From Anisodus tanguticus (Eukaryota > Streptophyta > Magnoliopsida > Solanales > Solanaceae), in NCBI GenBank assembly GCA_034509755.1, contig CM067552.1, forward strand, positions 24,551,821-24,615,820: 64,000 nt of DNA, written 5' to 3'. Positions 1 to 12,323 of the stretch are shown piece after piece. The notes beneath the pieces are model-generated. The model saw only the letters and a program-made list of their open reading frames with translations, was not told the DNA's origin and searched no databases. Positions within the stretch are counted from its first letter, which is position 1. Each line of letters begins with the position of its first letter. The position numbers and the translations under genes were made by a program.

Positions 1-1222
1 ATTTTTCTTCCCCACGCCATGTGTAATCCATGAAACAAGAATACTTCACACCTAGGGTTTTTGCTCAAGTTCATAATAATCTTATATTCATGTTCAACTA
101 TAAATATATCATGTTGTCCTTTATTAAATTCATGATATTTCATTGTGATTGTCAATAACTTGTCTGTAATCCATGAACCCATGCTTTGATTAACATGAGT
201 TCTTAAATATAAGTTATGATCATTATCACTCAGTTTCATGAAGTCATATATGTTTCTCATGATTTATACAAGTTATATTATGTATTTCTTCACATGTTAA
301 ATTATGAATTACAAGTTATGTTTAGAAGATATTTCATAAAATTCATGGGCTTTCAAGCCAACTACATTCAAGTACATGTTTTGGGGGTTGCACAGACTAC
401 CGAGAAGGCTCATATAGCCTAAAAATACGTAAGTCCACGTAGGATAAGGGTCGCTCTGCCAGCGGACATACCTTCAGATTATTTATTAGATCCATCATGT
501 TCGTGTTCATGTATCGTACTCCGGCAAAGTACGAGATGGCTTAGATGATCGGGTAGAGATCAGACTCTAAATTCACGAGTGGTAGTTCATGTTGGTTTTG
601 TTAATGCTCTCCCACAGATATACATATATATATATACAGATATACAATTTTCAAATTTTATACATGTTATTATACACATGTTCATGTTTGAGTTTCCGTT
701 TCATGTTCCTATCATATCATGTGGCTGCTTATATCCTTCAGTTGGTTTACATATAATACAATTAAAATGTACTAACGTCCCTTTGCATGGGGCCTACACA
801 TCACGGTGCAGGTGCTGAATTTTAGGGAGATAGATCTACTCAGTAGGATTTCTTCAGTATCAGTTTTTTGGTGTGCCCCATCTCATTCGGTGTGTTAGTT
901 TATTTATGTTATGATTAGTAGAGGTATGTCAAGGCCTTGTCCTGGTAAATAGTTTTGCAGACTTATGTTTTCAAAGGTTTCATTGACTAGTCAAGTTAGC
1001 ATGTCATGTCAGTTTTTAGTTATTCAGACTTATGATATTTTTAGATTATTTCCGTCATGATTATTTTAGACTATTTTCAGTATACAATTTTATATGTTTT
1101 AACATTATTACTTTAGTATGTTTTGATGCCCATGTTGACAAGCAGACATGTGGTTCACTCGATCACATGCAGTCAAGCACTGAATGTCGTGTTTAACCCA
1201 AGCCATGGTTCGGGGAGTGACA
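1..1222 (+). repeat. gypsy-1 left LTR (3' part only)
   Basis: Bases 1-1222 align over their whole length with 5735-6969, with scattered substitutions and small indels. The 3' end is set by the terminal CA in gtgaca at 1217-1222, five bases before the primer site. The missing first ~720 bp of the LTR lie left of the window. The small reading frames at 216-422, 579-818 and 1123-1323 are non-coding LTR noise. Confidence 0.9.
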
Positions 1223-1227
1223 AAGCT

Positions 1228-1239
1228 TGGTATCAGAGC
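1228..1239 (+). other. gypsy-1 primer binding site (tRNA-iMet)
   Basis: TGGTATCAGAGC is the standard complement of the 3' end of plant initiator-Met tRNA, which primes minus-strand DNA synthesis. It starts five bases after the LTR end at 1222, which confirms element orientation (+) and the LTR boundary. Confidence 0.9.
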
Positions 1240-1440
1240 GCTAGGTTCAAGTGTCTTAGGGATTTTATAAAACCGTGTCCAGTAGGGTCACTTTTTTTGT
1301 GTGTGAGGGCCCCACACATGTGAATAGTTTACCACTAAGACATCCAGAATTATCTCACTTCTTTCATACTCTAGATCGTGTAGTTAGAGTTAGACCTTCA
1401 GGACATCCTTCTAACTCATGCGTATTACGTATTTCAGAAA

Positions 1441-2600
1441 ATGCCTCCAAGAAGGAAAACAACCACAAGCAAGAGAGTTGATGCTAGTGATACTCATGAG
1501 CAAGATGATCAGGCTGAGGGAGCCGATTTGGGTAGAACACCCACACCCGATACAACAGGGCTTGCAGAGATCCCAGTTCTACTGACTCTGATGTTAGGGG
1601 ATTTATTTAGCTGCTCACCCAACTTGTCAATTCTCAAGACCAACGTCAGGGAATTACTCCAAGTACGGGAACTAATGGAGAGTCATCCAGCTTCAGGACT
1701 CGTGAGTTTCTACGTATGGACCCTCCAATGTTCACATGGTCTTGTAAGAAGGAAGATCCACAGAATTACATTGATGGGATTCAGAAAATATTCCATATTA
1801 TGCATGCTAATGAGGTAGAGGCAATAGAGTTTGGAGTTTAACAGTTGCAGGATGTTGTCAATATCTAGTATGAGTCATGGGAGTAGTCTCGCGGGGAAGA
1901 TGCATCCCCAGAAACTTGGGATGAGTTTGCTGATGTTTTTATTGAGCATTTTTTGCCAATTGAGGTTAGGGAGGCAAAGGCTATAGAATTTGAAAATCTT
2001 AAGCAGAATGGCAAGACTGTGCATGAGTACTATTTTCAGTTTGTCTCTTTGGAAAAGTATGCTCCACATATGGTCCCAGACATGAGAGCCAGAGTTACGC
2101 ATTTTGTGTATGGTCTTGATCCCCATTTGTACGATGCAACTAATATCACAGCTTAGAACAGAGAGATGTCTATTACAAAGATGGTTTATTTCATACAAGG
2201 AAATAAGAGTAGGTTAAAGGAAGAGGAAGCCTTGTAGAAAGATAAGGACAGAGAGTTCAATAAGAGAGCCAAGTCTTCAGGTCACTTTCGTCATGGGGGA
2301 GGTAGAGGCAGGAAGTTCTTCAAAAATAGGTCATCATGACCTGCTCCATCATCATCTAGTGCCCCAGCTCCAAAGTTCAGGAATTATAACATAAAGCAGA
2401 ACTTTATAGAATTAAGCTCCCAATCATAGGACAGTGTGGGTCAAAATTCCTTTAGTAACCCAATTTGTGCTAATTGTGGTAAGAGGCACCCGATGAGTGT
2501 CTCCTGGGTATGGATGTCTATTTTGGGTGTGGCTAGCGAGGTCACTTTCAGCTAGACTGCCCATCAGCATGGCAGGATACATGAGGTAATGTGGCTCAGT
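1441..2600 (+). pseudogene. gypsy-1 gag (nucleocapsid precursor), broken
   Basis: The frame opens with MPPRR at 1441, a common start of Ty3/gypsy Gag in nightshades, about 200 bases after the primer site. A frameshift follows near 1575. Capsid-like sequence resumes at 1953-2156, including the IEVREAKAIEF and KTVHEYYFQF segments typical of the retrotransposon Gag family. The frame then meets stops near 2154, 2236, 2337 and 2427. A decayed zinc-knuckle start (CANCGK, about 2465-2482) is visible but the following His/Cys spacing is lost. Gag would package element RNA in a cytoplasmic particle; this copy cannot make a full protein. Confidence 0.85.
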
Positions 2601-2689
2601 CCACAAATTCAACAGTTTCTCAAAATTTTTAGGCCCAATCAGGGAGTGGTCAAGCTAAGTCCGGTAACGCATGTAGAGGCCCAAACCGC

Positions 2690-2998
2690 TTGTATGAACT
2701 ATTAGGTCATCAGGACACAAAGGCCCACACAGATGTGGTCACAAATATATTAACCATTTTCACTTTCAACGTGTATGCCCGTATGGATCTTGGATCCACT
2801 CTGGCATATGTAACCCCATTTGTTGCTAAGAAATTTGGGATAAAACAAAAAAAAATTGCATAAATTCTTTGAGGTATCCACTCCAGTCGGTGAGTCAGTT
2901 ATAGTCTGGGTGTTTAAAAGGATTGTCCAGTTAAAGTCTATCACTGCATTACCATGTGATTTTAGGCAAAAGTGTCCAGGTTGATTCTCAGAAAACAT
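2690..2998 (+). pseudogene. gypsy-1 aspartic protease remnant
   Basis: Translation of about 2743-2890 shows a retroviral-type protease segment, with DLGSTLAYVTPF where the family has DxGS followed by a hydrophobic patch. The usual Pro after the catalytic Asp is Leu here. A TAA follows shortly (near 2861) and another stop lies near 2982. The protease would cut the Gag-Pol polyprotein. The sequence after 3000 does not continue into reverse transcriptase but jumps to the RT-RNase H connection. Confidence 0.75.
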
Positions 2999-3030
2999 AT
3001 GTTGTTAAGAATTAGCCCAAATTCACCTGT

Positions 3031-3620
3031 ACTTTAGATATTCAGAGTTTCTTTGGTCTAGAAGGCTATTACAGGCGCTTTGTACAAGCTTTTTCTTCCA
3101 TCTCATCTCAATTGACTCAATTGACTCAGAAGAAGGTCAAATTTCAATGGTCAGATGCCTATGAGCATAGTTTCAAGGAATTGAAATTGACTTTTGCTTT
3201 AGTGTTAACATTGCTAGAGAGAACCGATGGGTTCTTAGTATATTGTGATGCTTCAGAAATTGGTCTTGGGTGTGTTTTAATGCAGCATGGAAAGGTTATA
3301 GCTTATGCATCCAGACATCTTAAAACTCATGAAAAGAATTATCTGACTCATGACTGATAATTGGCAACAGTGATTTTTGCACTCAAGATATGGCGTCATT
3401 ATTTGTATGGAGTTCACGTTGACATCTTCATAGATCACAAGAGCCTTCAGTAAATTTTCAAGCAACGGGAGTTCTTTACCATCCAGGGAAAGCGAATGTG
3501 GTAGCCGATGCTCTTAGTCGGAGACCCATGGGGATTTTAGCTCATGTTGTTGAAGAAAATAAAATCACATTGAATGAGATTCATCGACTAGCCAGTCTAG
3601 GAGTCTGACTCATGGACTTC
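3031..3620 (+). pseudogene. gypsy-1 RT C-terminus and RNase H remnant (RT core deleted)
   Basis: The segment begins with the end of the RT thumb/connection, readable as a GLEGYYRRFVQAFSS-like string (3055-3105), then QLTQKKVKFQWSDA and the RNase H opening with YCDASEIGLGCVLMQ (about 3241-3285; D is the first catalytic Asp). HDYxLATVIFALKIWRHYLYG follows across a TGA at 3355-3357. Near 3465 about 15 codons are missing before the conserved HPGKANVVADALSRR segment (3481-3522). No RT palm motif (YxDD) exists anywhere between 2400 and 3100. The domain would degrade the RNA strand of RNA/DNA hybrids. Confidence 0.85.
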
Positions 3621-3799
3621 GAAGATGGTGGTGGCGTTGTCCAGAAAAGTCTGAATCCTCCTTAGTAGCCGAGGTGAAGGACAAACAATCTAGTAATCCC
3701 TATTTGTCGCAGCTGAAATAATGGATTCACAAGCATAATACTATGACTTTTGAATAAGGGGGAGATGATTGTACTTTAAGAGACCAAGACATGTTATGT

Positions 3800-4800
3800 G
3801 TTCTAGATGTAGACGGACTCGGAGAGTAAATTATGGCAGAAATGCATAATTCCAGGTATTCTATTTACCCAAGTTCCACCAAGATGTATCATGATCTTAA
3901 GGAGATTTATTGGTGGAACGATATGAAGAGGAATATGGCAGATTTTGTAGCCAAGTGTCCGAACTATCAGCAAGTGAAAGCCGAACACCAGAGGCCTGGT
4001 GGGTTGGCTCAGAATATTGATATTCCTGTTCGGAAATGGGAGATGATAAATATGGACTTCATAACAGGTTTACCTCGCTCAGCCCAAAGTCATAATTCGA
4101 TTTGGGTGATTGTGGACCGACTTACTAAATCATCCCTCTTTTTGCCAGTTAAGATTATAAATTCAGCAAATGATTATGCTAAGTTGTATATCTGAGAAAT
4201 TGTCAGACTTCATGGGACTCCAGTGTCTATCATTTTAGATCGTGGTTCCCCGTTCATAGCACACTTTTGGAGGCTATTTCAGAATGGATTGGGTAGTAAG
4301 GTAAATCTCAGCACAACTTTTCATTCTCAGATAGATGGCCAAGCAAAATGGACTATTCAAACTTTTGAGAATATGTTGAGGGCATGTGTTCTCGATTTTA
4401 ATGGTAATTGGGATGATCATTTTCCTCTGATTGAATTTTCATACAATAACAGTTACCATGCTAGTATCCAAATTGCACCGTTCGAGGGTCTTTATGGGCG
4501 AAGGTGTAGATCACCAATCAATTGGTTCAAAGTTGGTGAAGTATATTTGTTAGGACCGAACTGGGTCTATCAAGCTTTAGAGAAAGTCAAGTTAATTCAG
4601 GAGCGTTTGAAAACAGCTCAAAGTCTCCAGAAATCTTATTTAGATGTGAGGCATAGAGATTTGGAGTTTCAAGTTAATGATTGGATGTTTCTAAATGTTT
4701 CACCTATGAAAGGTGTCATGAGGTTTGGAAAGAAAGAAAAGCTCAGTCCCAAATATATCGGATTATTTGTGGAGGAAGCAGAAAATGATCAAGGTAAATA
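3800..4800 (+). pseudogene. gypsy-1 integrase, inactive
   Basis: Two frames (3833-4195 and 4223-4972) are separated by one in-frame TGA at 4193-4195. The N-terminal zinc domain is damaged: the second His is Tyr (SIYP) and one Cys of the CxxC pair is Tyr (CPNYQ). The catalytic core shows the first Asp (MDFITGLP) and second Asp (ILDRGSPF), but the Glu normally in GQAERTIQ is Lys (GQAKWTIQ), so the DDE triad is broken. The GKKEKLSPKYIG segment near 4728-4765 starts the C-terminal domain, which then runs into unrelated sequence; no chromodomain is seen. Confidence 0.9.
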
Positions 4801-5002
4801 CCTTAAGTATTTATGTCATGTCCTTGCATATCTATGTCTCATATTTCATGTTCATGCATTCAATACTCATGTCTCACGTTCATGTTTCTGGCTAATCATG
4901 TCATTCAGTTCCATGTTTCATGTCTTGTTATTTCAGCTCATGTACTCATGCTATGTCCAGCTCTATTCTTAAACATGACCCATAATTTGAGGATGAATGA
5001 TC

Positions 5003-5014
5003 CCAAGGGGGATA
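5003..5014 (+). other. gypsy-1 polypurine tract
   Basis: A purine-rich stretch (aaggggga) sits directly before the TGTAACACC start of the right LTR at 5015. It would prime plus-strand DNA synthesis. Confidence 0.8.
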
Positions 5015-6969
5015 TTGTAACACCTCGTACCTCTCACCTAAGTCATGTTTATGATTTAGGAGTTTGGGAAACCAAAATGGGGAGTTTGGAGTTGAAAAAA
5101 ACAGCTTCAATTCTGCAAGTTGAATTTGATGTCAGGTTCTATGGACCGTAAATAATTCTACAGCCCATTAAAGTAGACCCCTAATGTCATTTTTTAAATT
5201 GACAGCAGATTATAGAATTTTACGGACCGTCAAAAGTTGTATGGTCCATCGATTCTCACCATCTCACAATTTCATATTTCACAACTTTTTGGAAATTTGC
5301 AAGTTCATGATGGTACGATTATACAGACTGACAAAACATTTATGGACTGTCAAAATATTGACAACCCAAACTCAAAATGTTAAAACATTGACGGATTGTC
5401 AATGTAAACCATCAATTCCTTCAGACTAGAAAAAGTATAAATACGCCACTTAGATCCAAAAACCAGATTTTCTTATTCTTTCAAGCCCTAGAATTACATG
5501 CTCTCCTCTCATTATCCCATAACTCAAGGTAAGCCCTTTTCATGCCATTCCATGTGAGTCTAATCAAGCATAATCAATTCCTAAGTAAAATTTATTGTTC
5601 CAAACCTAGGATTTTCAAGTTAAACTCAATTCAAGGTTTCAAGGTGCAATCTTTGGAGTTCTTCTTCAAATTCCGGATTTTTAATTCAAGTTTGGAAGCG
5701 GGGTATGTAGAAATTCTATCTACTTGGGGACATCATTTTTCTTCCTCACGCCACGTGTAATCCATGAAACAAGAATACTTCAGACCTAGGGTTTTTGCTC
5801 AAGTTCATAATAACCTTGTATTCATGTTCAACTATAAATATATCATGTTTTCCTTTATTATATTCATGATATGTCATTATGATTGTCATAAAATTATTTG
5901 TAATCCACGAACCCATGATTTGATTTCCATGAGTTCTTAAATATAAGTTATGATCATTATCACTCAGTTCCATGAAGTCATATATGTTTCTCGTGATTTA
6001 TTCAAGTTATATTATGTATTTCTTCACATGTTAAATTATGAAATTACAAGTTATGTTTACAAGCTATTTCATGAAATTTATGAGCTTTAAATCCAACTAT
6101 TTCAAGTACATATTTTGGGAGTTGCACAGATTACCGAGAAGGCTCAGATAGCCTGAAACTATGTATGCCAACGTAGGATAAGGGTTGCTCCGCCAGAAGA
6201 CGATACCTTCAGATTATTTATTGGATCTATCATGTTCATGATCATGTCTCATACTCCAGCAATGTATGTGGTGGCTTAGGTGATCGGGCAGAGATCAGAC
6301 TCTACGTTCACACGTGGTAGTTCATGTCGGTTTCATTAATGCTCTCCCATAGATATATAGATATATATACAGATATACAGTTTCCAGATTTTATACATGT
6401 TGTTATACTCATGTTCATGTTTTAGTTTCAGTTTCAGTTTCATGCTCCTATCATATCATGTGCCTGCTTATTTCTTTCAGTTGTTTTTCATACAGTACAA
6501 TTCAAATGTACTAACGTCCCTTTGCATGGGTCCTGCACTTCACGGTACATGTGTTGAGTTTTAGGAGATGTATTTTCTCAGTAGGATTACTTCGGTATCA
6601 GTTGTTTGGTGAGCCACATCTCATTCGTAGTATCAATTTATTTATGTTATTATGCATTATTAGTAGAGAGGTATGACATGACCTTGTCCTCGTAAACAAT
6701 TTTGCATATTCATGTTGTTAGAGGTTTTATAGACTAGTCCAGTTAGCATGTCATGTCAGTTTTCAGTTATTTGGACTTATGATATTTTCAGATTATTTCC
6801 GTTATGATTATTTCAGACTATTTTCAGTATATAGTTTTACATGTTTTAAATCATTACTTTAGTATGTTTTAATGCCTATATTGACAAGCAATCTATGTGG
6901 TTCACTCGGTCACATGCAGTTAGGCACCAAGTGTCGTGCTCCTCCTAGAACATGATTTGGGGTGTGCCA
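5015..6969 (+). repeat. gypsy-1 right LTR
   Basis: About 1955 bp, from TGTAACACCTCG to gtgcca. Bases 5735-6969 pair with 1-1222. The following bases 6970-6974 (agagg) are the likely 5-bp target duplication; the other copy is outside the window. In the uninterrupted copy of the host LTR the matching sequence is near 14425. Confidence 0.88.
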
Positions 6970-7121
6970 AGAGGTTATTATGTTTGGATTTTCTTATTAA
7001 AGCCATTTTGAGGCCTCGTTGGCCCAAGTACATGTGTATCCGGAATATGTTTGAGATGTGGTCTGCTTGAGCCGTTAGGGCACCGGGTGGTAGCCATACC
7101 CCCCAAGGTTGGGGTGTGACA
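6970..7121 (+). repeat. gypsy-2 left LTR, 3' tail
   Basis: The segment (gaggttattatg ... ccaaggttggggtgtgaca) matches the end of the LTR at 14425-14573. It ends in CA just before a decayed primer site at 7126-7140, where TTGATATCAGTGCAG differs from the tRNA-iMet complement at two positions. Confidence 0.85.
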
Positions 7122-10100
7122 AACTTGATATCAGTGCAGATATGTCCTAGGAATGTCTACAAGCCGTGTCTAGTAGAGTCTTGTTTATAGGTGTGTAGCG
7201 CGCCACACCTACAAGCAGGAGGCTATGGGGAATTTGGGATTGTCACCTTTTTTTCTTATTTTAGATCATGCAATAGAGTTGATTATAATAAATTCATTTC
7301 TATTCTTCATGATTCATAAATTCGGCGATACCTACGACTAGAAAGAGGACAACTAGTAAGGAATAAGTTGAAACTTCAGAGGAGTTGGGTCATGAGCACT
7401 TGATGTTGCCTCATGTCTAAGGTGAAATGAATATAAGGTCTCCATCATGCATACCCCAGATATGCGAATATGATGTTAGAACATTAAAATCTGAACAGTG
7501 TGCGGGAAAAGGGGTAATGCTCAATTAAGAAGGAAGGCAAGAAGTTCGAAAAGTAGATAGGTAATGTGGAGAAGGCATGAGTTATCTGAGTACAGAAGGT
7601 TGTAAGGTAGTTGGACTTTAGGGAAAGCAACACAAGTGTTGTGGGTCTGCTGTCGGCAAGTGATGTGAGCATAGTTAGCATGCATTCGTTTCAGCTTACG
7701 ACTTGCTTCACAAATGTGGCTTTAGGGAGAAGTGGAATTTTAGGATCTAGTGAAGGTCATAATAATCATTAGCATCGGACCGATTGTTGGACTGGACGGT
7801 ATTACTGAAGGATATTATGAACATGTTTGTAGATCCATTTTAGGCTACGTATATATTTAGCATATCAAGGGAAGGTTTAGTCGGATATGACTGTTGAAAT
7901 GTTTAAAAAATACAGGGGTATAAGTATTTGAATCTTTGTTTATGGGTAAATGCTTAACTTGATGTGACTCGTATTCCCGATGCGGAGGAGACATTAAGCA
8001 ACTAAGGGTTAAACCCAGTCAGGGGAAGTGGAGGCTTAAAGTTAAAGAACATCTCGCTGGGACCATCCAGAATAAGATAGGATGGTGAAGTCAGTATAAA
8101 CGGGTAGAGCAAGTGAAGTGTTGGAGTAGATATAAGAATAATTGAATGCCATAAGATAAGCGTGACGGTGCGACAAGACTCATGGTCAAGAAGAAAGAGG
8201 AGGCAAGAGGAAGCTAGCACGAGAATATAAAAAGGGGTATAAGTCCAGAAGTTGTGCCTTTATTATGAAAAGAAAACTGGCCACCCCGATAAGAGTTATT
8301 AGCAGAATGAATTATCCCTCTGTATTAGGATGGACTAATATTGGTTAAGCAAAAAATCGAATGCAGATTTAGGGCTTTGGAAGATTTGTGACAATGGGAA
8401 TAGTGATATCTATCAGTGAGCAATTAAGTCGCGAAGGGACATGCGATGGAACAACAACCTTTGCCAGTTACTAATGGTGGTCACCCTAAGATACACGTCA
8501 TGAGTTGGAGTAAAGTTCATCAAAATTGAGTTGCTAGTTGCAAATGAGTGGCACCCTATGCATGAAGTGATCCAGTTGTTTCAAACAAGTAAAGACTATA
8601 GTAGGGTAAGCAATGAGTAGCAGGCGCAGAAAGGATTGGTAAAAGAAGTGAAGTGCTCCGCGGGAGTAGATTCAAGTGTGAGATACTAGCCATTCTCCCA
8701 AGGGGAAGATGAAGTGGTAGAACATTGAGAGGGATTATGCATTGGCTTAATGGCAGAGCAACAGGAAGAATTGTAGTTAAGGGTTAGAAGTAGATGAGAT
8801 AGTATTAGTTCAAACTCTAAAAAGGTGTCACGACTTTAGAACGATACATGAATATGAATGTTAGAAGAAAGATGATAATAAATACTAGACGAGAGGTACC
8901 AACCAATAGTAAGCATAACCAGGCATTTGAGACTTAGATGATCAGTAGGAGGTGTAGGCGAAGACAGGAAGGCATGGACCCAAGAGGAGTTCTTCGCAGC
9001 TAATATATATAAAATTTAGTTAACACGAACGATCGATAATGGACTTGTGAGGAACCTAAGTGTGTCAAGACAAGAGGTCATAGACGAGTCATTAGGCCAT
9101 ACAAAACCACATAAGGAATTTAAGTATATGCAAATTCAGTTTTGCAAGACGTAGATGAAACTCTCAAAAGGTATTACAACAAGGCGATGGCAAATAATGT
9201 TCGGTGCAAGCACTTCAAAGGATCTAAGGGACCATTGAGCTTAAGATACCAGGTAAGCATCTAATTGTTATTTGTAAAGGAAACACTATTAGAATAAAGA
9301 AGGAAGTGGAAGCAGATAGAGGTGATCATAGGTGATTTAATCCATCTGAGTCCTACAAAGAGCTTGAAGCTTAGTATGGACAAGGAAATCCTTCTATATG
9401 CAAGTGATGGAAGCATTATCCAAAGAGGTAAAGGAGGAGAAATCCATTCTAAGCATGGTGACTTTGTTTAGATTCTTATAGGCAAATTATCCCGCAATAC
9501 CAATATCCGCAGAATGGGTATACATCTAACCAGAAGCGTGCGAGTGACTTTTCTATCACGTCTACTGAACGTCAGTTTGGGATTAAGAGTAATATATGGG
9601 ATTCTATATATAGTAGGTTCCAGTAGATGTGGAGACTAAGTTAAGTTAATGCAACCGTGTTGCAACTGTCAAACGAATAAGGAAAGGAAGTTGTTTTACC
9701 TAGAAGCAACTAAGGAAACACGATAGGAATACCCAACCCATGATTTGAAGCTAGCAACAGGTGTTTTCGCGCATGAGATATGGCAACACTACTTGTTTAG
9801 TGATTATATAGACACCCTTATTAGTCATGAGAGTATTTTGTAAACTTTTAAGAAAAAGAAATGGAATTATGAATAGAGGAGATGATTCAACTTATTAAAG
9901 AAATATAATATTGATATCATATGCCGTCCGAGCAAGCTAGTGTTGTAACTGACACCCTCAGACACAAATCTATGGCCAGCCTACCATACTTGGGCCCGAA
10001 AAGAGGGAATTAGCCTAGTGATGTCAACTAGCTAATTGGGATCTAATTACTAGACTCAAAAGATAGCAGAGTGTCATTAAGAATACAACAAAATCATTTG

Positions 10101-11652
10101 CAACACCAAAAATAAGAGAGCGACAATAAGAAGATTCTACCCTGTTTTGCGACTTAAAAAGGAAGATCAACGGAATGAGGTAAAAGCCTTTGAGGTGAGA
10201 AAGAATAAGGTCTCAAGATATCAAGATGATTATGTTTTGTGTATATAGCGGGACTACGACATTAGATCATGGCAGAGATACATTAATAAGAGTAAAAAAA
10301 AATGTACCATGACGTCAAGAAATATAAATCCTATAGATAGTCCTCAAATTATCATTATGGGTGTATAACCCCTACTTAAGATAAATTATACGACTGGCAT
10401 AATCTTTGACAAAAATATGGAGGATAATGAGGATCGTTTGAGGTTTGGATTAACAGACACGTACCAGAATCTCGCTAATACACTCGAGATCGTTAAGGTA
10501 AATTGTATCGACTTATGAACCTACGGTCCTCAAACTTTAAGGAAGCACGTTGGCAGTATATGGGTGGTTACTATAGGAATGAGAAACAACCTTTAGGATG
10601 AATCTTATCAACAATAGACGGACATAATTCTTGTCAAGGGTGGCATAAATGTCATAGGACTAGAGTATGAATTGGAAGGTGACAAATGAGGGTCCTAGAA
10701 TAGTATGTGCAAGGTCATATTGCAGATTAATCTTTTATTAACGGACGAACGGCTATGGTGAACGTACGAACCGAACAATTGGAAGTTTGTTATGAGTGTG
10801 AGTTGCGTATGATAAAAACTATCTTAATACCTTCAAGATGGGACCTTATGAGGATGCATATGGACTACAGTTTGGAAATCCTATCTAGTGGTTCGAAGTA
10901 GGTGAGTTGTAGTTACTTAGAAGTCTACCAAGCTATAGGAGAGATGAACGTGTTCAAAGGTAGGTGTTGACATCTCAAAGCCATCAGAAGTTATATTCAT
11001 ACATGCGACGATGAGATCTAGAGTCCCAAGTTGATGATTGGGTGAGTTTAGCCGATGAAAGATATGATGTGCTTCGGGAAGAAGGCAAGTCCGTATAACG
11101 ATGTACAAATCATGAAAGGCCTATCACAAAGGTTCCGGTGGATACTTTATATTAACAAGTACATAGTTTAAGGACAAGGATACGGTCCCTATAAAGCACA
11201 AAAGAGGAATAACAATGTCACAAACATGGCATGAAAAGCCGAGGAGGAAAAGAAATCCAAGTACCCCTACCTATTTCCAATCAAAGGTTCTTGACAACTA
11301 GACCCCATTGCACATCTTTATTGACAGGTCATGTTAACATTAAGCTAACTTCTATTCCATGATTGGATAACCTTCAAGACGGATCATTGCAAGAAGCGAC
11401 GTGAGCAGGACAAAGCGTATTAGACAAATGTTGGCTTAAGATATTCCTTTGAATATGATGACCCTGTGAGATCCAATATATATTTACATGATACTCGTGT
11501 GGCTCTACGGGACAGGTAGGGTAGGACTGTAATGCAGGTCCCAATATAGAGGGAAAATCTATCAAAATTTGCATAGGATTCTCGACAAGTGAGAATCGAA
11601 CCCTCCTCGTATACCTCTACATTTGATGAAGAATGCTCATAAGTGGGGAGGA
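7122..11652 (+). pseudogene. gypsy-2 internal region: decayed gag-pol
   Basis: Codon-level remnants can be read although stops and shifts are dense. Gag starts near 7330 (PTTRKRTTSK) and a decayed zinc knuckle lies near 8250-8295 with Cys replaced by Tyr. RNase H remnants run from about 9700 to 9990, ending in a GKANVVADxL-like stretch followed by MAS. Integrase is clearest at 10840-11050, with PYEALYG and IGWFEVGE-like strings and the QSHQKSYxDxRRRDLEFQ region. The minus-strand frames at 7484-7681, 8002-8220, 10917-11108 and 11374-11574 are antisense noise. A purine tract at 11643-11652 precedes the right LTR. Confidence 0.75.
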
Positions 11653-12082
11653 TGTTACACCTCGAGTGTCAAGTTCATCGTTAGTTAATCGACGCAAGCT
11701 CGAAGAGTAAGATTAACTTTGAGGTTATAAGTATTTATGATATGTTTAACAAGTGATAGGTAAAGGTCGTAAAGGTTAGAGGTTAAACGAATCAACGAGT
11801 ATAAGTTTTGTAAATGTAATTTTCCTGGGCTCTCAGGCTGTGGTTTGAATCGCTCGACATGTGTAGGTAGACCCGAGCCCCATAGAATTTCATTCCTGTT
11901 CAAGCATGCAAATAAATAGCTCATAATATAAGAAGACGAAGTCTCTCTCGAAATTATTTAAGACTTGAAAGTGGGATGACAGTGATTGGAATAATATTTT
12001 TGTGTGTGCCAAGAGGCTACGAACTAGTACCATATTGCATGACCATGATAAGGAGAATATGAAGTGTGTCAAATATGATTAC

Positions 12083-12323
12083 TACTTCCTCTGTCCCATT
12101 TTATATGACACACTTTCCTTTTTAGTTAGTCCCAAAAAGAATGACACATTTTTTATTTGGCAACAATTTAACCTTAAACATTACCTTTTACGCTTAATGA
12201 GATGATTTATAACCACACAAATATCTTTGACTTATTTTAGACCATAAGATTCAAAAATCTTTCATTATTTATTAAACTATGTGCACATCAAACTACATCA
12301 TTTAAATTGGGACGGAGGGAGTA
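12083..12323. mobile_element. Stowaway-type MITE in gypsy-2 LTR
   Basis: Terminal inverted repeats CTTCCTCTGTCCCA (from 12085) and TGGGACGGAGGGAG (to 12321) are near-perfect complements and match the well-known CTCCCTCCGTCCC ends of Stowaway (Tc1/mariner-derived) MITEs. TA duplications flank both ends (12083-12084 and 12322-12323). The internal AT-rich sequence codes for nothing. It depends on a mariner transposase encoded elsewhere. Confidence 0.9.

Larger units (their letters stand above)
1..6969 (+). mobile_element. gypsy-1: Ty3/gypsy chromovirus-type LTR retrotransposon, defective, 5' end outside window
   Basis: Two long direct repeats (1-1222 and 5735-6969) flank an internal region with an initiator-Met primer site, gag, protease, RNase H and integrase remnants and a polypurine tract. 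The gene order with integrase last, and LTRs near 2 kb, fit the Tekay/Del type of chromovirus (inference from memory). Most of the reverse transcriptase is absent. The element lies inside the left LTR of gypsy-2: sequence after 6969 continues as the tail of a different LTR whose full copy is at 11653-14573. All coding parts carry stops or frameshifts, so it cannot move by itself. Confidence 0.9.

Noticed and set aside
7484..8220. Minus-strand frames of 65-72 codons
   Set aside because: Antisense to decayed gypsy-2 gag; no conserved motif.
11580..11605. Possible tRNA end (aatcgaaccctc)
   Set aside because: No T-arm or anticodon arm could be built around it; it lies in decayed gypsy-2 sequence.
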